A stretch of DNA of 64,000 bases from contig CM076259.1 in NCBI GenBank assembly GCA_038380795.1, forward strand, positions 79,519,224 to 79,583,223, read 5' to 3'. Position numbers and translations under genes: made by a program. The notes under the pieces were generated by a model. The model did no database searches, had not been told where the DNA came from, and saw only the letters and a program-made list of their open reading frames with translations. This document shows, piece after piece, positions 11,301 through 24,303 of this stretch. This stretch comes from Pyrocephalus nanus. Taxonomy: Eukaryota > Chordata > Aves > Passeriformes > Tyrannidae. How positions within the stretch are numbered: the stretch's first letter is position 1; each line of letters starts with the position of its first letter.

Positions 11301-13835
11301 AATTTTTCCAATAATATAGCAAACATAAAAAAGTGAATGTTGTGATTAATTTTTTAAGACAAATGAGAAATTAGAAAGTACAGGAAGACAACTGTAACAG
11401 ATCTGTTTGTTCCAGTTACTCATATGCAACAAGAACCTGAAAAGACAGGAGGTTAATTATACTCTGTAAATAATGTTTTCAAGAGAACACCTTTGGTAAG
11501 TATAGCAGGTTGTTTGGAATTGCTACCATTATTTATTGCAACCATCTGTCTAAAACTACATATTAGCTGCAGTGTCTATTGAGCAAGCAATACATACCAC
11601 ATTTTAAACAGAAGTCTTAATGCCTAGACAATATTGGCAAGTCCCATGTACAATTTTAGCTATATTTCTAAGGTTTTCTACCTTCAGTTTTATGACTCAA
11701 TATTATTATTCCTCTTAGCATTAAAGTCTGGAATATTTCAAATGCATTCCAGCATTTAAGAAAACCACACCACCTAACCACTTCCCACAGTCACTGAAAG
11801 CACCCTCACACACAGCAGTAAATCACTGTTTGTCTTCCACAGTAACTGCATCATTTATATACCATTTATGTGGGGTTTTGTAATATCATTCAGGAGAGCA
11901 CTGTAAGCAATATTATAATTCAGCACTGCCAGCCTGATGTTTACATTTTCAGATCAGCTGATGTTTTTCCTCCTGATAAGTAGAGATATGGTTACTGATA
12001 TCAGATAAACTTGGAAACACTAAAATAAAAGCCCTGATGATAACAGACTTTGGAATAAATCACTCTTATCTGGACAGAGAAGTGCCAGTGATAAATTCAA
12101 GAGAATAGAAATGATGATGAGCTGCCCAAAATGTGGAGATTGTTCTGTACTCTCTTCAGCCTCCTCTTTGACTGCGTCTATCCAACTTTGTATGCCCCCT
12201 CACCTGATGTCTTTGCCCAGGAAAAAGGGAAAAGAAGACCACATGCAAGTAACAGAGGACTTACACATTATGATGGTGAAAACCAACAAGCCATGTCAAA
12301 AGCCAAATTTAAATTTGAAAACATGCAAACCTTTGTAAGCAGTAATCTAAGGAATTTACTGCCTCAGAATTTTGCCTTTCTGCATACACAATACAAGATT
12401 ACAAGGTGTAGATTTGATATATCTGCTTCAACACCAGAGCAAAAATTAAGAGATGATGCTTTACATATTTAAGAGAATTAATTTCAGTTAATAAAATTTT
12501 GGAACAACCTCAGAACAAGTTATTAAATAGAAATGATTGAACATTTTTAGAAAACTATAAAAAGGTTGTTAATAAATGCGTATGACCCTGTTTTCCTTCA
12601 TGTAATTGAAATATTCTACAGTTAAAGAGTTCATTTAAATGTATATAGTGCTGAATGAAGAAAAATTATGGTAATTCAAACTTGCAGCTACTCATCTATA
12701 TACAATCATATGTGACATAAGCAGAAGGAAAAGAAAAATGAGAGAGGCCAATCTCCTATAGGTCATACAGTCATGCAGAAACTGTGAGAAACCACAGAAA
12801 ACACTCCATCTATTAATCTTTGGAATAAAGCCAGATTACTTTCATGAAAATACAGTGGTGAATATAAAACAATCCTGCTCAGTTGTATATGAAAAAAGAT
12901 ATACTTTTAGCTATAAAGAAACAGAGAAAGGAAGGGATTCAATGGTAGAAAATAATGGTAAAGGGTAAAAATACTGGAAAACACATAAATAGAAAGAAAA
13001 AGAAAAAATAGTTTTGTGTGTGTGGGGGGGTTGTTTTAGTTTTCTTAATATAATATTATTTTTATATTTTCTGTAAGTATTTATAAATATTTTTATGTGT
13101 CCTAAAAATATAAATATCTATAAATACCATCATGGGCGCAGTCCTCAAACTTAGGTTTTCCCTATGTTTTCTAAAGTTTTATAGTTTTTGTCCCTGTAAA
13201 AATAACCTTGCAAGTGTTATTTACAAATATTGCAATTTAAAAAAAAAAAAGGTTTTTATTGGCTGCTCCGAGTGTGCATGTAAGGGAAAGCACATCATCC
13301 TTTATGCAGTTAAGGCATTCAAAGTATAATGGCTTTTTCTACTGGTGAAAACTTCATGCTGTTCTGGAAGTCCTTGCTCTTAACAATGTATGTAGATGCT
13401 TGCACTAAAAATGCCTCTAATGACTAACTTTTCTTATATAGTGCCCCAAATGTTTTTGGCAAAGTGAGAGGAAAAAGCACAGCAAATAAATTTCTTCCAA
13501 AATCTTTTCAGACCTGTAAAATCTTTTCACAAGTTTGGATGGATGCAGCAGATAATTGGCACGTAAGAGAAGGTGCTACAAAGGAGAGACATTCTGGTTA
13601 AATCCCTGGTCCTCTGACAAGTTCAACAGAGGCTTGTTGAGGTTTAGCAGGATGTAGCTATAACTTCCAGGTGGACTCTGAAAAAAAGTCTTGGCTATTT
13701 AGAAACCAGTAATAATTTATCTGCAGTATTTAAATCTCTCTCTATATATATATGCAGTATTATTAGAAACTTAAAATATTTGAGAAAGTTAGGCTCTACT
13801 GTTTTGGGAGTGGAGGGTTTTATTGATATAGGTTA
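5397..13835. other. AT-rich non-coding DNA, long gene-free stretch
   Basis: No gene or dispersed repeat is recognised in about 8.4 kb. Frames at 5945-6157 (+), 7527-7799 (-), 8694-8948 (-) and 12131-12472 (+) have no family signature. A near-duplicate AATTTACTATAGAGGG / AATTTACTATGGAGCG lies around 9537-9571. The part 11930-12090 is dense in GATA words (AGATAA, TTATCT, TGATAA, CTGATGATAAC), which may be regulatory or chance. A short G/T run sits at about 13014-13034, and A runs follow at 13239-13250. Confidence 0.5.
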
Positions 13836-13933
13836 GAGCAACATAGGTTAGTGAAAGGTGTCCTGGTAGAGTGGTTGGAACTACATGATATTTTTAGGTC
13901 CCTTCCAACCCAAACCACTCTATGATTCTATGA
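13836..13933 (+). mobile_element. CR1 LINE, short 3' tail
   Basis: About 98 bp matching the last part of a CR1 3' UTR in plus orientation: GAGCAACATAGGTTAGTG, GGTGTCC, GGTTGGAACTA, then AGGTCCCTTCCAACCCAAAC and the end CTATGATTCTATGA. The hairpin segment normally between GGTGTCC and GGTTGGAAC (CCCTGCC...GGCAGGG) is missing, so this copy has an internal deletion of roughly 20 bases. No coding sequence remains. Confidence 0.93.
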
Positions 13934-16900
13934 ACTCACATGTTTATACTCATACAATAATCAGATTTCTATGAAAAAAACCCAAACTTTGATATTAATT
14001 CTCTGAGATGTAATAGATAAAGCAAAGAACGCTATTGAAGACAAGCATTTGCACAAGAGAACAAATCAACCAACCAACTTTAGCTGCTCTGTTAGAGCAA
14101 AAGCACTGTGAATTTGTAATCTGAACCTATATCTATTTTCCACTTGTTAAATGGCATATACATAACATAGAGGCATTCAGAACTGAAAAAAAAAAATAAT
14201 TTTCAGCTAGTTTCTGGGTGTGCCTTTGGAAATTGCAAACTTTTCTGTCAGCTGTTAAGTACAATTATTTACAGTATCCAATGGTTTGGCACTTTTTCCC
14301 AGAAAGAAGTCCTGAAATAACGTGAATGATAAAACTAGAACCATATTCCATGGAACAAGCTTACAGCTTTCTTCAGTGCCTCATCCCTACTAAATCACTG
14401 TGATTCAGGTGAGGTGTGTGTTGGGGAAAGCCACACATCAAAGCAACGAAACGAAGCACTCACACTCCATCTCCTCCGTGTTGCTGCACTATCTTTTTAT
14501 TTTCCATATGTTGTCCCACTCATCTGAATTTGCTCCAACAGTGGTATATAGTTTTATCATTAGAACCAAAGTTTTAAATACTTCTAGATAACGTTGAATT
14601 CGAAGCATAAGTAAAACTAACGTAGTTACCCAAGAAGCTGTTCTGTTGATTTGTTTTAATAAATGCACTAGTAAAAGAATAAACCCCAAAAATACCCTAA
14701 GGTAGAGAATGGTTGCACCTTTTCAATTACATTGTAAAATGTTATGACACACAAGACAGCTCAGAGAAAAAAGATTCAATAACCTGGAACAAAAGACATA
14801 TTGTTGATACTACCATAATGTTGAAACAATCCTGATGAATTCATACCAGGGCTGTTAAAAAAAAAAAAAAAGAAATAAATCTCACCAGTACTCCTTTTTA
14901 TTTATTTACAGTTGAAGAAATTTAATTTGGAAACAAAAACAAAGTCCCCACCATATACTCATGAAATTCAGTAAATTGTAAGATCAGCTATTTTCAGGTT
15001 ATTAGGTAATATTTAATACTTACTGTTGAATCATTTAGAAATATAAAACAAAATTGTTTGTTACACAGTCTACATAAAACAATGGCCTTTAAAAATACAT
15101 TTGAAAAAAGAAAAATCTAGAACATACAATGGAAAAATGGAAATTACTTTGCATAATCTTTTGTGTTCTTCCTATATACAGATTAATTAATAGAAATTCT
15201 GTTAATCTAGCTCATGCATCATTGGATTAACTTGGATGCACGTAATTGTATCTGCTTAATTTCACAAATTTTCAAGTTATATACAGTGTATCACAGTTGA
15301 TTATTTCCGTAATGCTTCATTCTTTTAATTTAATTTTTTTTTTGCTTCAGTTTGAGCTGAAAAAAAATTATCATAATAGTGCAATATGCTAAGACAAGAA
15401 GTCCAGTTAGTTTTAGAGCACTGAGATATATCCTTTTTGAAGACTTTAAACCAAGCATCACTTATTATTGCAAAAAGGTTTTCCTCCTGCTTATAAGGGA
15501 AAAATAAATCAGATAAGGGAGAACTGTCTGAAACAAGACAAACATGAAGAACATCATGAAGGACACAAAATTAGAAGGCACAAGGCTCAGAGTTCCAGTC
15601 TCTGTTTGTTTGCCATTCCTTATATATTTTGTGTCATTTTTAGGACTCGTAAAGGAAAGGCTTGATAGGTTTGGGATGAGTGGGACAAGAAGCCTGCAGC
15701 TTTATAGAGACAATCTAGGTGAAGACAAATATGTTCAGATCACAGACAGGTGGTAAATAACAGAGGCAACATATTTTTGATTGTTTTCTCTTTGTTTCAA
15801 GTAATTAAAATCTGGAAAAAGACACTGAAGAAAATACAAAGAAAGAATAAAATGTGAAAAGAAAACAAGCTTAAAATGAAAACTACATGTGATGGTCTGT
15901 TCTTTTGTTTTTCTAGTGACAAAGAACACTTACTACCTAATAGGGGGTAAGACTAACATCTTTCAAGACTTGGATTTAGTTTATCATTTAGATGAAACTA
16001 AGTCAAAGCCTTTCTGCAGTTCAGATGCTGAATCATATTTAATACTACCAGGCATCTCTTGTTCTATTCACGTGCACGTTCATCTTTCTTTAGCCTTGCT
16101 TCTCTGTTACAAGTATTAAGACAAATTCCCTATTTGGATAATAACCAATTACTCACTGAATTTGTTATAACATACTTGAGTAAAAAAGAATTAACAGACC
16201 AAAATGAATATGACCTTTATTGAACTGTTTTTACACTATATTCCAGATATAAATGTCAAGGTTTTAATGAAACAACTTCAATAAAGAAAAAATGCATATA
16301 GCAGAAGAAATAGGTGTGAAGATGGCTATGTCAAATTCTGGCTTCATTTTGTTCTTTTTATAAAGGTTACATATATCAGATTTGATGTGAAAATCATTAA
16401 AGGGAGTCGATAGGGAATGAGAAAAATAATTGATGAAGACTTAAATGTTTAATTACCATAAACTGACTTGCAAAATACTACTCTGCTATGACAACTTTAC
16501 ACTCTTTATTATTGTTTTTATTTAAACTATTTTAGCTCCTGCTCAGAAATTTTAATGGAAATCAGGAGCTTTCTTCCTCTACCTGCATATTTCACTTAAT
16601 GGTCTAAAAGCAGTTTATCAGCAATTCTTTCATGCAGCGCAAGGTGATACTGTTTTCTTTAAAATAAATTAACAAAAAAAAGGAGGAAGAGATATAGAGT
16701 AGATGTGAAAAGACATCAAAATAATTATTTGACAGATCTAAACATTTGGCTGGAAGACATTTTTTACTTTTCACAAAAATTGATTTTTTTTTTTTAAGTG
16801 GGAAGAGGAAAGAAAAAAAGGAGCAAAAAGGCAGCCTAGAGAAGTAATATTTAAATAACACTCCCAGCCAGTGCAGCACTTGGTATATAGAGACCTCATT

Positions 16901-17209
16901 TAAGATCCAGTTGCTGCAAAAGTTAACAGGGGGTACTTTTTAACCTTGGTCTCCATACCCCAGTGAATATTGATTATCAGGCTTTTTTGGTCCAATGACT
17001 AAATATAGTAAAATGGCAAAAAATTTGCATTTATGTCTTATCTGGACGACTAGCTATTCTATGACACATGCACGTTCCTGCTGGCTCATCTCCAGTCACT
17101 CAGTCATGCTTCAGAACAGAATGAATTTAAATTCTGACATGTCCTATGGACAGGAAAAGCACCACTCCCTACTCTTCCTACATACCACTTATACTACAAA
17201 AGATTTTGT
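13934..17209. other. AT-rich non-coding DNA
   Basis: No gene is recognised. The stretch includes poly-A 14857-14871. A plus frame at 15544-15756 contains a pyrimidine-tract-plus-TAG at about 15633-15643 and ends near ACAG|GTGGTA, which superficially looks like an exon, but its translation matches no family I know. Other frames (16604-16879 minus, 16995-17273 plus) are chance or run into the next CR1. Confidence 0.45.
14857..14871 (+). repeat. Poly-A tract (A15)
   Basis: Uninterrupted A15 followed by GAAATAAAT. No retroposed sequence is recognised upstream. Confidence 0.85.
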
Positions 17210-17651
17210 ATCAAAGATGATCAGAGGATTGGGAAGCTTGCCATATGAGGAAAGGCTGAGAGAACTGAGTTAGTTCAGCCTTGAGAAAGGAGCACTTAGG
17301 GGGGACTTTATTACCATGTTCCAGTAAAAGGGTGACTAGAAGGAAGGTGGAGACTCGCTTTTCACAAGGAAAAGTCACATGGAAAAGATAATGGGAAATG
17401 GGCACAAGTTACCCCCGTGCAGAATCGAATTGGACACAAGAGGAAATTTTTTCACACTGAGAAAAATCAGCCATTGAAATAAACACCACGTGGAAGTGGT
17501 GGCTTTCCCAGTGCTGAACACTTCAAAGATTTGCCTTTAAGATTTTGGAGAGGGTGCTGGTCCATCTTGCCTAGACCAAGCTTTCACCAAGAAATTTGGA
17601 CCAGATGATTGGTAAATTCCCTTCCAACCGTCTAAGGTATTATGATTTCTT
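17210..17651 (+). mobile_element. CR1 LINE, 3' end of a different subfamily
   Basis: About 440 bp of CR1 in plus orientation. It opens with the ORF2 block KMIRGLG..LPYEERLREL (17214-17268), a CR1 signature, then breaks by frameshift and stops. Later blocks TTCCAGTAAAAGGGTG, GGACACAAGAGGAAATTTTT, GAGAAAAATCAGCCATTG, AAGTGGTGG and GGACCAGATGATTGG, then CCCTTCCAACC, are all in CR1 order. The end is TATTATGATTTCTTT, a decayed form of the octamer end. The body differs from the copies at 1157 and 13836 (TGGAAAAGATAATGGGAAATGG block), so it belongs to another CR1 lineage. It is heavily mutated and without coding capacity. Confidence 0.93.
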
Positions 17652-18031
17652 TTATATAGTGGTATTAAAAATGCCACACATCATCCAATAAACTACAAAA
17701 AGGCAACATCTTTAAAGTATATTCACTTAAACATACATCCCGTTTCTTAAGATTTTAATTTTCACCAAATACTTGTAGCTAAAATTACTACAAAATAAGT
17801 AGAATGACATTACTCAACAAAAGTCAAAGTATGATTCACAACATAATACCGTTTTCCATAGCAACTGCTGAAAAAAAATAGTATAATTATACATGCACAC
17901 TCATTCATATGTGTACACAGAAAAGTAAAGCTAACTTTCAAATGTTTCCTAATGATGAAAACAAAAATCTAGGCTCTGTGAAGGGAAACGAAATTTACAA
18001 AGATTTTCTTGTAATGGATAGCTAGTTTTCC
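17652..18031. other. AT-rich non-coding DNA, no feature seen
   Basis: Nothing recognised between the CR1 copy and the poly-T tract. Confidence 0.6.
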
Positions 18032-18057
18032 TTTTTTTTTTTTTTTTTTTTTTTCAG
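18032..18057 (+). repeat. T23 tract ending in CAG
   Basis: An uninterrupted T23 (18032-18054) is followed by CAG and then a G/A-rich run (GGGGGATGGAGAGGGGAAG). It has the shape of a very strong 3' splice acceptor (polypyrimidine plus CAG), but the downstream sequence has no recognisable exon. Alternatively it is a decayed poly-A tail of a minus-strand retroelement, though no body is recognised to its left. Confidence 0.85.
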
Positions 18058-21000
18058 GGGGATGGAGAGGGGAAGAATGGAGTTGCTCCAAGCTCATCCA
18101 TGGGTTGATTCTATTCTCATACCACATTTTGGATTTTAGGTGAAACTCCAGATTAGATTCTGCTGGAAAATATTGGAAAATACTAGAAAAAAATTCAGCG
18201 TTTTAATTAGGCTTTACTTAGAAGTGTTATGTGAAGTAGGATCTGGGTGGAGATCAGTACTGCTGTGGTTGAGGATCATAAGAGTTTTCTGTAAACTCAG
18301 AAGTGCCACTGAGAACATATAAAGAAAGCAAGTACATGAGGACTATGACACCAAGCGAAGCTGGGAGATGACAGATATGAAAGAAAAAAAATTCAGTCGT
18401 CAAGCTCTTTGTCACTGAATGCTGTAGATGAATCAAGGCATAAACAGCCCTGAAAATTGATTTGACCAGTTCTCAGGCAAAATTTCTGAATCAAATCAAG
18501 TTAAATAAAAATATACTGCCTCTGACTCAGGAAGATATTTACCTGCCTGCCATTGGAAAACTACTTTCTGGAAAAGCATTCCCAACTGCCCACCTTGTTC
18601 TTATTGTTCCTGAAATACCTGTTATTGAGTGATGGCAAACAGAGCTAGATGGACCTTTGATTTGAACAAGTAGATTAATTTTAACGTGCTACATATTACT
18701 GCCTACATACTTGCCTTTAGATAACCATAATCAATCCTAGACAACAAATGCCCAATATAACTTCTAGGAAAAAAACTGAGCAGAGCTCTGGTCTGGGAAG
18801 AACCCATCTCTGTAGTACATGGCATAAGACTGGGTGCCATGTGTGGCAGGGGGGAAACAGAGAAGACCTGCCTCACTTTCCTCTTCTCAGCACAAGTCTG
18901 AACCAGGAAGCATGCAGAGCACAATGAGGGACAATCACGTTCCCACACTGTGACAGCAATGAACATCCTTCAGCTGATCATATGCCGGGATGTTTTAAGG
19001 TCCATCAGGAACCTGTTCACAAGACTTATTTGCTTTAGAATGGCAAAAGTCAGTGTTGCTTTTAACAATACAGACCAAGTCAGCTCAATAGAAATAATCG
19101 AATACAAAAAAAACTTCTGACAAAGAATACAGGTAATGTTACTAAAGCATGAGATGCACCCTGCCATTTGTACATGCCATTGGCCATCATGCTGAACCAA
19201 AACTGGTCCTAGAAGGACCCAAACAGACTGAAATGGGCTTTAGCGGAAGGTCTGCATACAGAGAGCTTTGCAGTTGTCCCTGATTAGCTGGCCACAGGTG
19301 TTTCCCTTCTCTCCCTTCTCTCCGAACACAAGATGACAAACAAAAAAAAACCCCTATAAACCACACTAAGATGGCAAAACCTGATCAAAATGCTGTACAG
19401 TGACGTGCTTGAAACATGCTACTTTTAAACGAGCAGACTTTGCGTAGTATTCTTTAAATCACTTGCTACATGCTGGTAGAAATTTTACGATTAATGTAGC
19501 TTCATATTAAGAGTCAAAACACTAAATATGCTTTACAAAAATTTGCTTTTAAGAGATGTCCAAGTTCCAGAAGGTGAGAGTGCAAACTGTGGAACTTATA
19601 CTAAAATAGAATAAACAGCAGAGGGAGGAAGCAAATGCATTCTAACAAAAAACCCCTATTTTTAAACCAGTCCCATTTTTGTGTCTTCTACATGCACAGT
19701 TCATTTTTCTCCTTTAGTAGAGAAAATACAACAGTCTTTTATTAATTGTTCATCTTTCTAGGCTCAATTTCCCTATGGCATACAGCTCATTAGAAAATGT
19801 ATTAATATTAAACAATCTTTTTCTTCAAGTATATCCTTCCATTAATTAGAGTGTTATTACATGCTGCTTTATCAAGAAAAAGTCTAGAACTGGGGCAAAA
19901 AAAGGCTTCACCATAAAAAAAACCCCACAATTTCTCTTTTGCAATGGTCAGTTTTCACTATGGAGACCTTACTGTGATACTTAAACGTTTATCCTCATTG
20001 CTTATACTTATGTGCTCTTAGTTTTTAAATAAAATGCCTGACTGTTCTGTGTCACTGTGATGGCATTCTCCAGGAAGAAAAGAGAGAAATACAATAAATT
20101 GGTAATACTGAAAGTTTGCAACTTTTTTCATTGCCTTTAAAATTTAACATCGAGTACTATTTGAATTTAATTATTACAGGTACTGTAAACAAGCAACAAG
20201 CTGGTATTGGTTATGTCTACAGGCTTCTGTAACACCATAAGGTTTCATGAGAAAACTCTGCTGCTTTCACAGTTCATTCTGTTGGGACAGTGAAATCCTT
20301 TGTTGTCCTTTAGTAGAAGTTTCACGTGACACTTGGCAGTCAGGACAACAGAACACACGGAAATGTCACTGGAGACAGAGCGCTGTGGACACGGCAGGGA
20401 GCAGGTACTCAGGCAGGTTTCTTACCGATGCAAAGAAGTAATTGTAACCTTCACACTGTGCTGGTTTTGCAATGTCATTAGTAACTTTGGCTACTGCTTC
20501 CACTTCTTGATCTCTGTCTAGAAGCTGTGAGCATTCTCTAGTGCCTCATAATCTCACAGTGAAACTCTGGAACTGGCACTTGTGATACAGTGACCCCCAC
20601 ACTACTGCAAGCGAGGTAGTCCAGAAGGATTTGCTGTTGGTGCTTCTTTTTGGTAGGAGTAACCAGTGGTCACCCAAGACCACTTTCTTAAGGCAAGGCT
20701 GCTTGGGAATAAATCATGTCAATGAGACATACTAAAGAGGTGTACATGGATGTGTACTTGCAGTGTGCAATTGGAGACAGGACTGTAGGAGACAGAGATT
20801 TTTTTACAGGCCAACCCTGGGGTCATCCTGACACAGCAGTGGCAAAAATGGATTTCGGTGCTGAGAAGATACTATCAATGCTAGTTAAAAACACGCAAGA
20901 AGAAACAAGACAGCAAATAAACAAATAAACATGGAAATACCAGTCTCCATGCCCTCTTGCTATCAGTGACCCAAAGAAACCACTGCAAAACTATCAGTTT

Positions 21001-23943
21001 TTCCCTTGCTCGATATAAACCACAGCCCTACCAGTACTATAAAATTATTTGATTCCCAGTAGCGATTCAGGAATTTGAAATGAGAAAACAAGCAGAGTCT
21101 ATTTCTAATTTATTAACAAGGAAACAAACTCTTCTCTCATTCTCCTCTCAAAGAAAAGAAGCTGTGATACTCTGACTGTGCTTTGGGTTTGAACTTAAAA
21201 TAATTCACTTACACAGGTATGGAAAACATTAGTTAATTTATTGCAAAAAAAACACATAAAGGGAAGTGAAATGCTATTAATTGTTCTCTGAAGCAATTTT
21301 CCATGCATGATAGGAGGGAAATAGAAACGGCAATAGCCTACTAATAAAAATAAATACGTATTCTAATAATGAACATAGGTAAGGAGAAGCAGCATCATTT
21401 TTCTTGTCCTATGCCAACTTCACATCCAGATCACATTAATCACACAGTAACCTCCAATAATTACACACAGAACTGTACTCAAATTCATAATTTTCAAACA
21501 CATTTACCACCAACATTTTCATTATCCCCCCCAGATATTTATACTCCCTAAAGCAGAACATTTGAAAGATTGTTACAAATTTAAAATATTTCAGAATATT
21601 AAAACAACTCCCTATTCCCTTCAAATCCTGATTGAAATCTCTGTTTTGAATAGAAGAACAGCATGATTTGCAACATGAAATTCACTATCTATGCAAATCT
21701 GATAGTAGCAACAGTGCACTTTCAGATAGCTTGTCTGGGGAATCATATATCAAATACAGGTTTCTGTTTTTTTATATGAAATACAATGCAATCTGGCAAG
21801 GTCATGGAAGCAACAAAAAAAAAGATTAGACTGTGTTCTGTCTCCCAGTAAAATTTTGAATGTAAACCAAAACTAGCCTCAATAAAGAAGCAGTGATACA
21901 GCCCTGGAGGCTGCCCTGCTCCAGCCTCTTCAGTTCTGGGCATGGGAAACAACCTCCCATTACTCAGTCACAGCTTTACAAAGTCTGTGTCATATTGATG
22001 AAGCAGAACAGTAGAAATACTCTGTAGCTACTGATCCCTCCTGTCAGGCAGGACTTGGCCCTTCTTGGCCAGTGAAGAAGCACAAACAGAGTGAGCAAAG
22101 GCTTGCTCTGTCACAGGCTGCTTTGTGCCAAGGTCTGTGAGCAGATTTGGTCCTGAACAGTCCTACTGGAGAACTTAGCAGAAGTCTGCAGAAGCCAGAG
22201 ACATCTGTTCACCCTGTCTTTTCACTGATCCCTCCAAGAGAAAGTACTGCTGACGTGTTTTCTGCTGCCGCTCTCCATATGCACATGAAACACCTGTTAG
22301 CCCTCTCCTCTCAACAGCAATTTATCACAGAGCTGTTATGGTCCTCTAAGGCTGATAGCTACCATTCCTCTGCTATAAATAAAGAAAAAGAACACCACAC
22401 ACTATTTTATGTATTTTAAAAGTTGTTGGAGCCAGTAGGCAATGGAATTTTGCAGAGCATATGTATGAGCACTACTGTAGGGACACAGGAACTAACACAG
22501 ATCATTCTCCCTTCAATGAACTCTGTGTGCTACAGTGCCGAATCACTGAACTTGTGTGCTTGACCCCAGAAAGCATCACCTTCTGGAAGAAAACTGAACA
22601 TAACAGCAGTTAATCATTCATAATCCACACATGCTGCAACACAGCATAAAGTAGCTGAGCAATTTTTCGCAATGTATTGCTCTAGGATTAGCTAAAAGTC
22701 CTCCTAGATAAGTAAAAGACTATTTGGTAAGTATATTTGCCTTTCAACTAGAAAAAATAAAATGTGAATTTCAGAGGACAGGTAGTCAGATGTTGATAGA
22801 GAATAACATGTCTGACCCTTGGTTGTAACAAATATCTAGCAGCACCTTAAAATATCGGCAATGATTGCAGAATAAAAAACAGGTAGTTGATTTTGTTTAA
22901 ATCACCCTCATGTTTCTAGTAAAACTGATATCTTATTAACCCTTAAGTGGAGTAGAAAGAGAAAAGAAAGGTTACAAGAGGTTGCCAGAAGTGAAGCCAG
23001 AGAGTGAGACAAAAACATCCCTGTACTGACTGGAAAAGATTAATTTAGTTAGTATCTGTGATGATAAGAAATGCTCATGAATTTAGTTAGCATCTGTTAC
23101 TATCCTGTGGTGATAAGAAATCCTTCCCATCTACTGTACTTGCAAGCTCCAAGAGAAACACTGCACTGAATAAGAAAGAAGGTGAGCTGGGGACCATCCT
23201 GGAAACCACTGTGCTCAAAGTCATACAAATCTTTTTTATTTACATTGTCATAGCTTGTTTTCAGGTTCAGTCACAGAAGACAACATCATTATATTAGGGA
23301 AAAATATTTCAATGACAGGGACATCACAGAAAGAACTTTTCACAGCAGGCAGGGGAAACATGGTGGTGTTACTAGCACTGCTGGTAGGTTTGTTGTTTAA
23401 AGATTGAGTAATTGTAGAGAACTGTCAAATTAATCCCATCTTCTCTCCTTCCAAGGGGCATGCTTGTGTCATTCTGAGTTCATGGGAAAGCTACTAGGCA
23501 CAGATTAGGAAATATCCTCACAAGTTCTTCTGAGCAATGAAATAATTTAACGTTGGCATCTGTATTTAATTCCTTCATCATGCTCTCATCATTAACTTTC
23601 TGTAATGTTTCTGTAAATCTTCTTAAGGATTATTCCTATATTGGAAAGCAACTAGGCCACTGACAATTATGTTGATTTTATTGGCCTTATTCAGCTGTTC
23701 TGAAGTGAAAATAAGTTGGTCTCAGTAAGAAAGACTTCGTGGTCAGCAAAGATTATGTTGGATTTTTTTTTTTTAACTGTTTTAAACTGAGTACTAATTT
23801 TTTCTCTTGTTACTGACATGTTTGGTTCTTGCTTCATACTGATTATGGTTAGAGAATTTTGATCTAGGTTTTGGCATAAATAAACTTTAAAAAATCCATG
23901 ATCTCATACAAGGGGGAGAGGGAAATAAGACCATTTCCCCTTG
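18058..23943. other. Non-coding DNA, no gene recognised
   Basis: No gene or known repeat. Somewhat GC-richer patches at 18780-18960, 20320-20420 and 22030-22260 lack coding or repeat signatures. An imperfect duplication occurs at about 23040-23120 (AATTTAGTTAGTATCTGT / AATTTAGTTAGCATCTGT, each followed by TGATAAGAAAT further on). The run CCCCCC at about 21526-21533 is a small C tract. Confidence 0.5.
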
Positions 23944-23986
23944 ATGGAACAGAAGCAGACAGGGTAATGGAACAAAAGCAGACAGG
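23944..23986 (+). repeat. 23-bp period tandem duplication
   Basis: ATGGAACAGAAGCAGACAGG at 23944-23963 and ATGGAACAAAAGCAGACAGG at 23967-23986 differ at one position (19 of 20). The three spacer bases are GTA. A recent local duplication is likely. Confidence 0.9.
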
Positions 23987-24172
23987 AAGAGGGGCAGAAC
24001 AGGGAATACCATGCCAGCAAACCTTGTTATACTACATTTTCAAAATTAATAAATGTGCACAAATAAATTATTTGTGAAAACTTAATTTTAAAGACAGCCA
24101 AGCTCTGAGAGTGAAAACGAAAGAATTCCATAAAGTTACTGGCAGCTTTATAAATAATGAGCAAACCTTTAA

Positions 24173-24303
24173 ATGTTTTTGTTCGGGTTTTTTTTTGTTT
24201 TGTTGGGGTTTTTTTTTGGGGGGTTGGGGGTGTTTGTTTGTTGTTTATTTGGTTTTGGTGTGATTTTTTTTCTTTTGTTTTGTGGGGGGGTTTTGTGGTG
24301 TGA
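24173..24303 (+). repeat. G/T-only low-complexity tract
   Basis: About 130 bp almost free of A and C on the plus strand, with G runs at 24205-24208 (G4), 24218-24223 (G6), 24226-24230 (G5) and 24284-24290 (G7) separated by T runs. The 126-codon plus frame that starts at 24173 is a product of this tract (Phe/Gly/Val-rich start) and is not a gene. The closely spaced G runs could form a three-run or bulged quadruplex; the fourth run is too far away for a canonical one. Confidence 0.9.

Noticed and set aside
12131..12472. 113-codon plus-strand frame starting MWRLFCTLFSLLFDC, signal-peptide-like
   Set aside because: The hydrophobic start is suggestive, but the rest has no Cys pattern or domain, and an overlapping frame of similar quality exists. 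I could not support a gene.
15630..15752. Exon-like stretch with TTTTTAG acceptor and ACAG|GTGGTA donor on the plus strand
   Set aside because: The donor is weak, the translation has no family, and the coincidence is expected at this window size.
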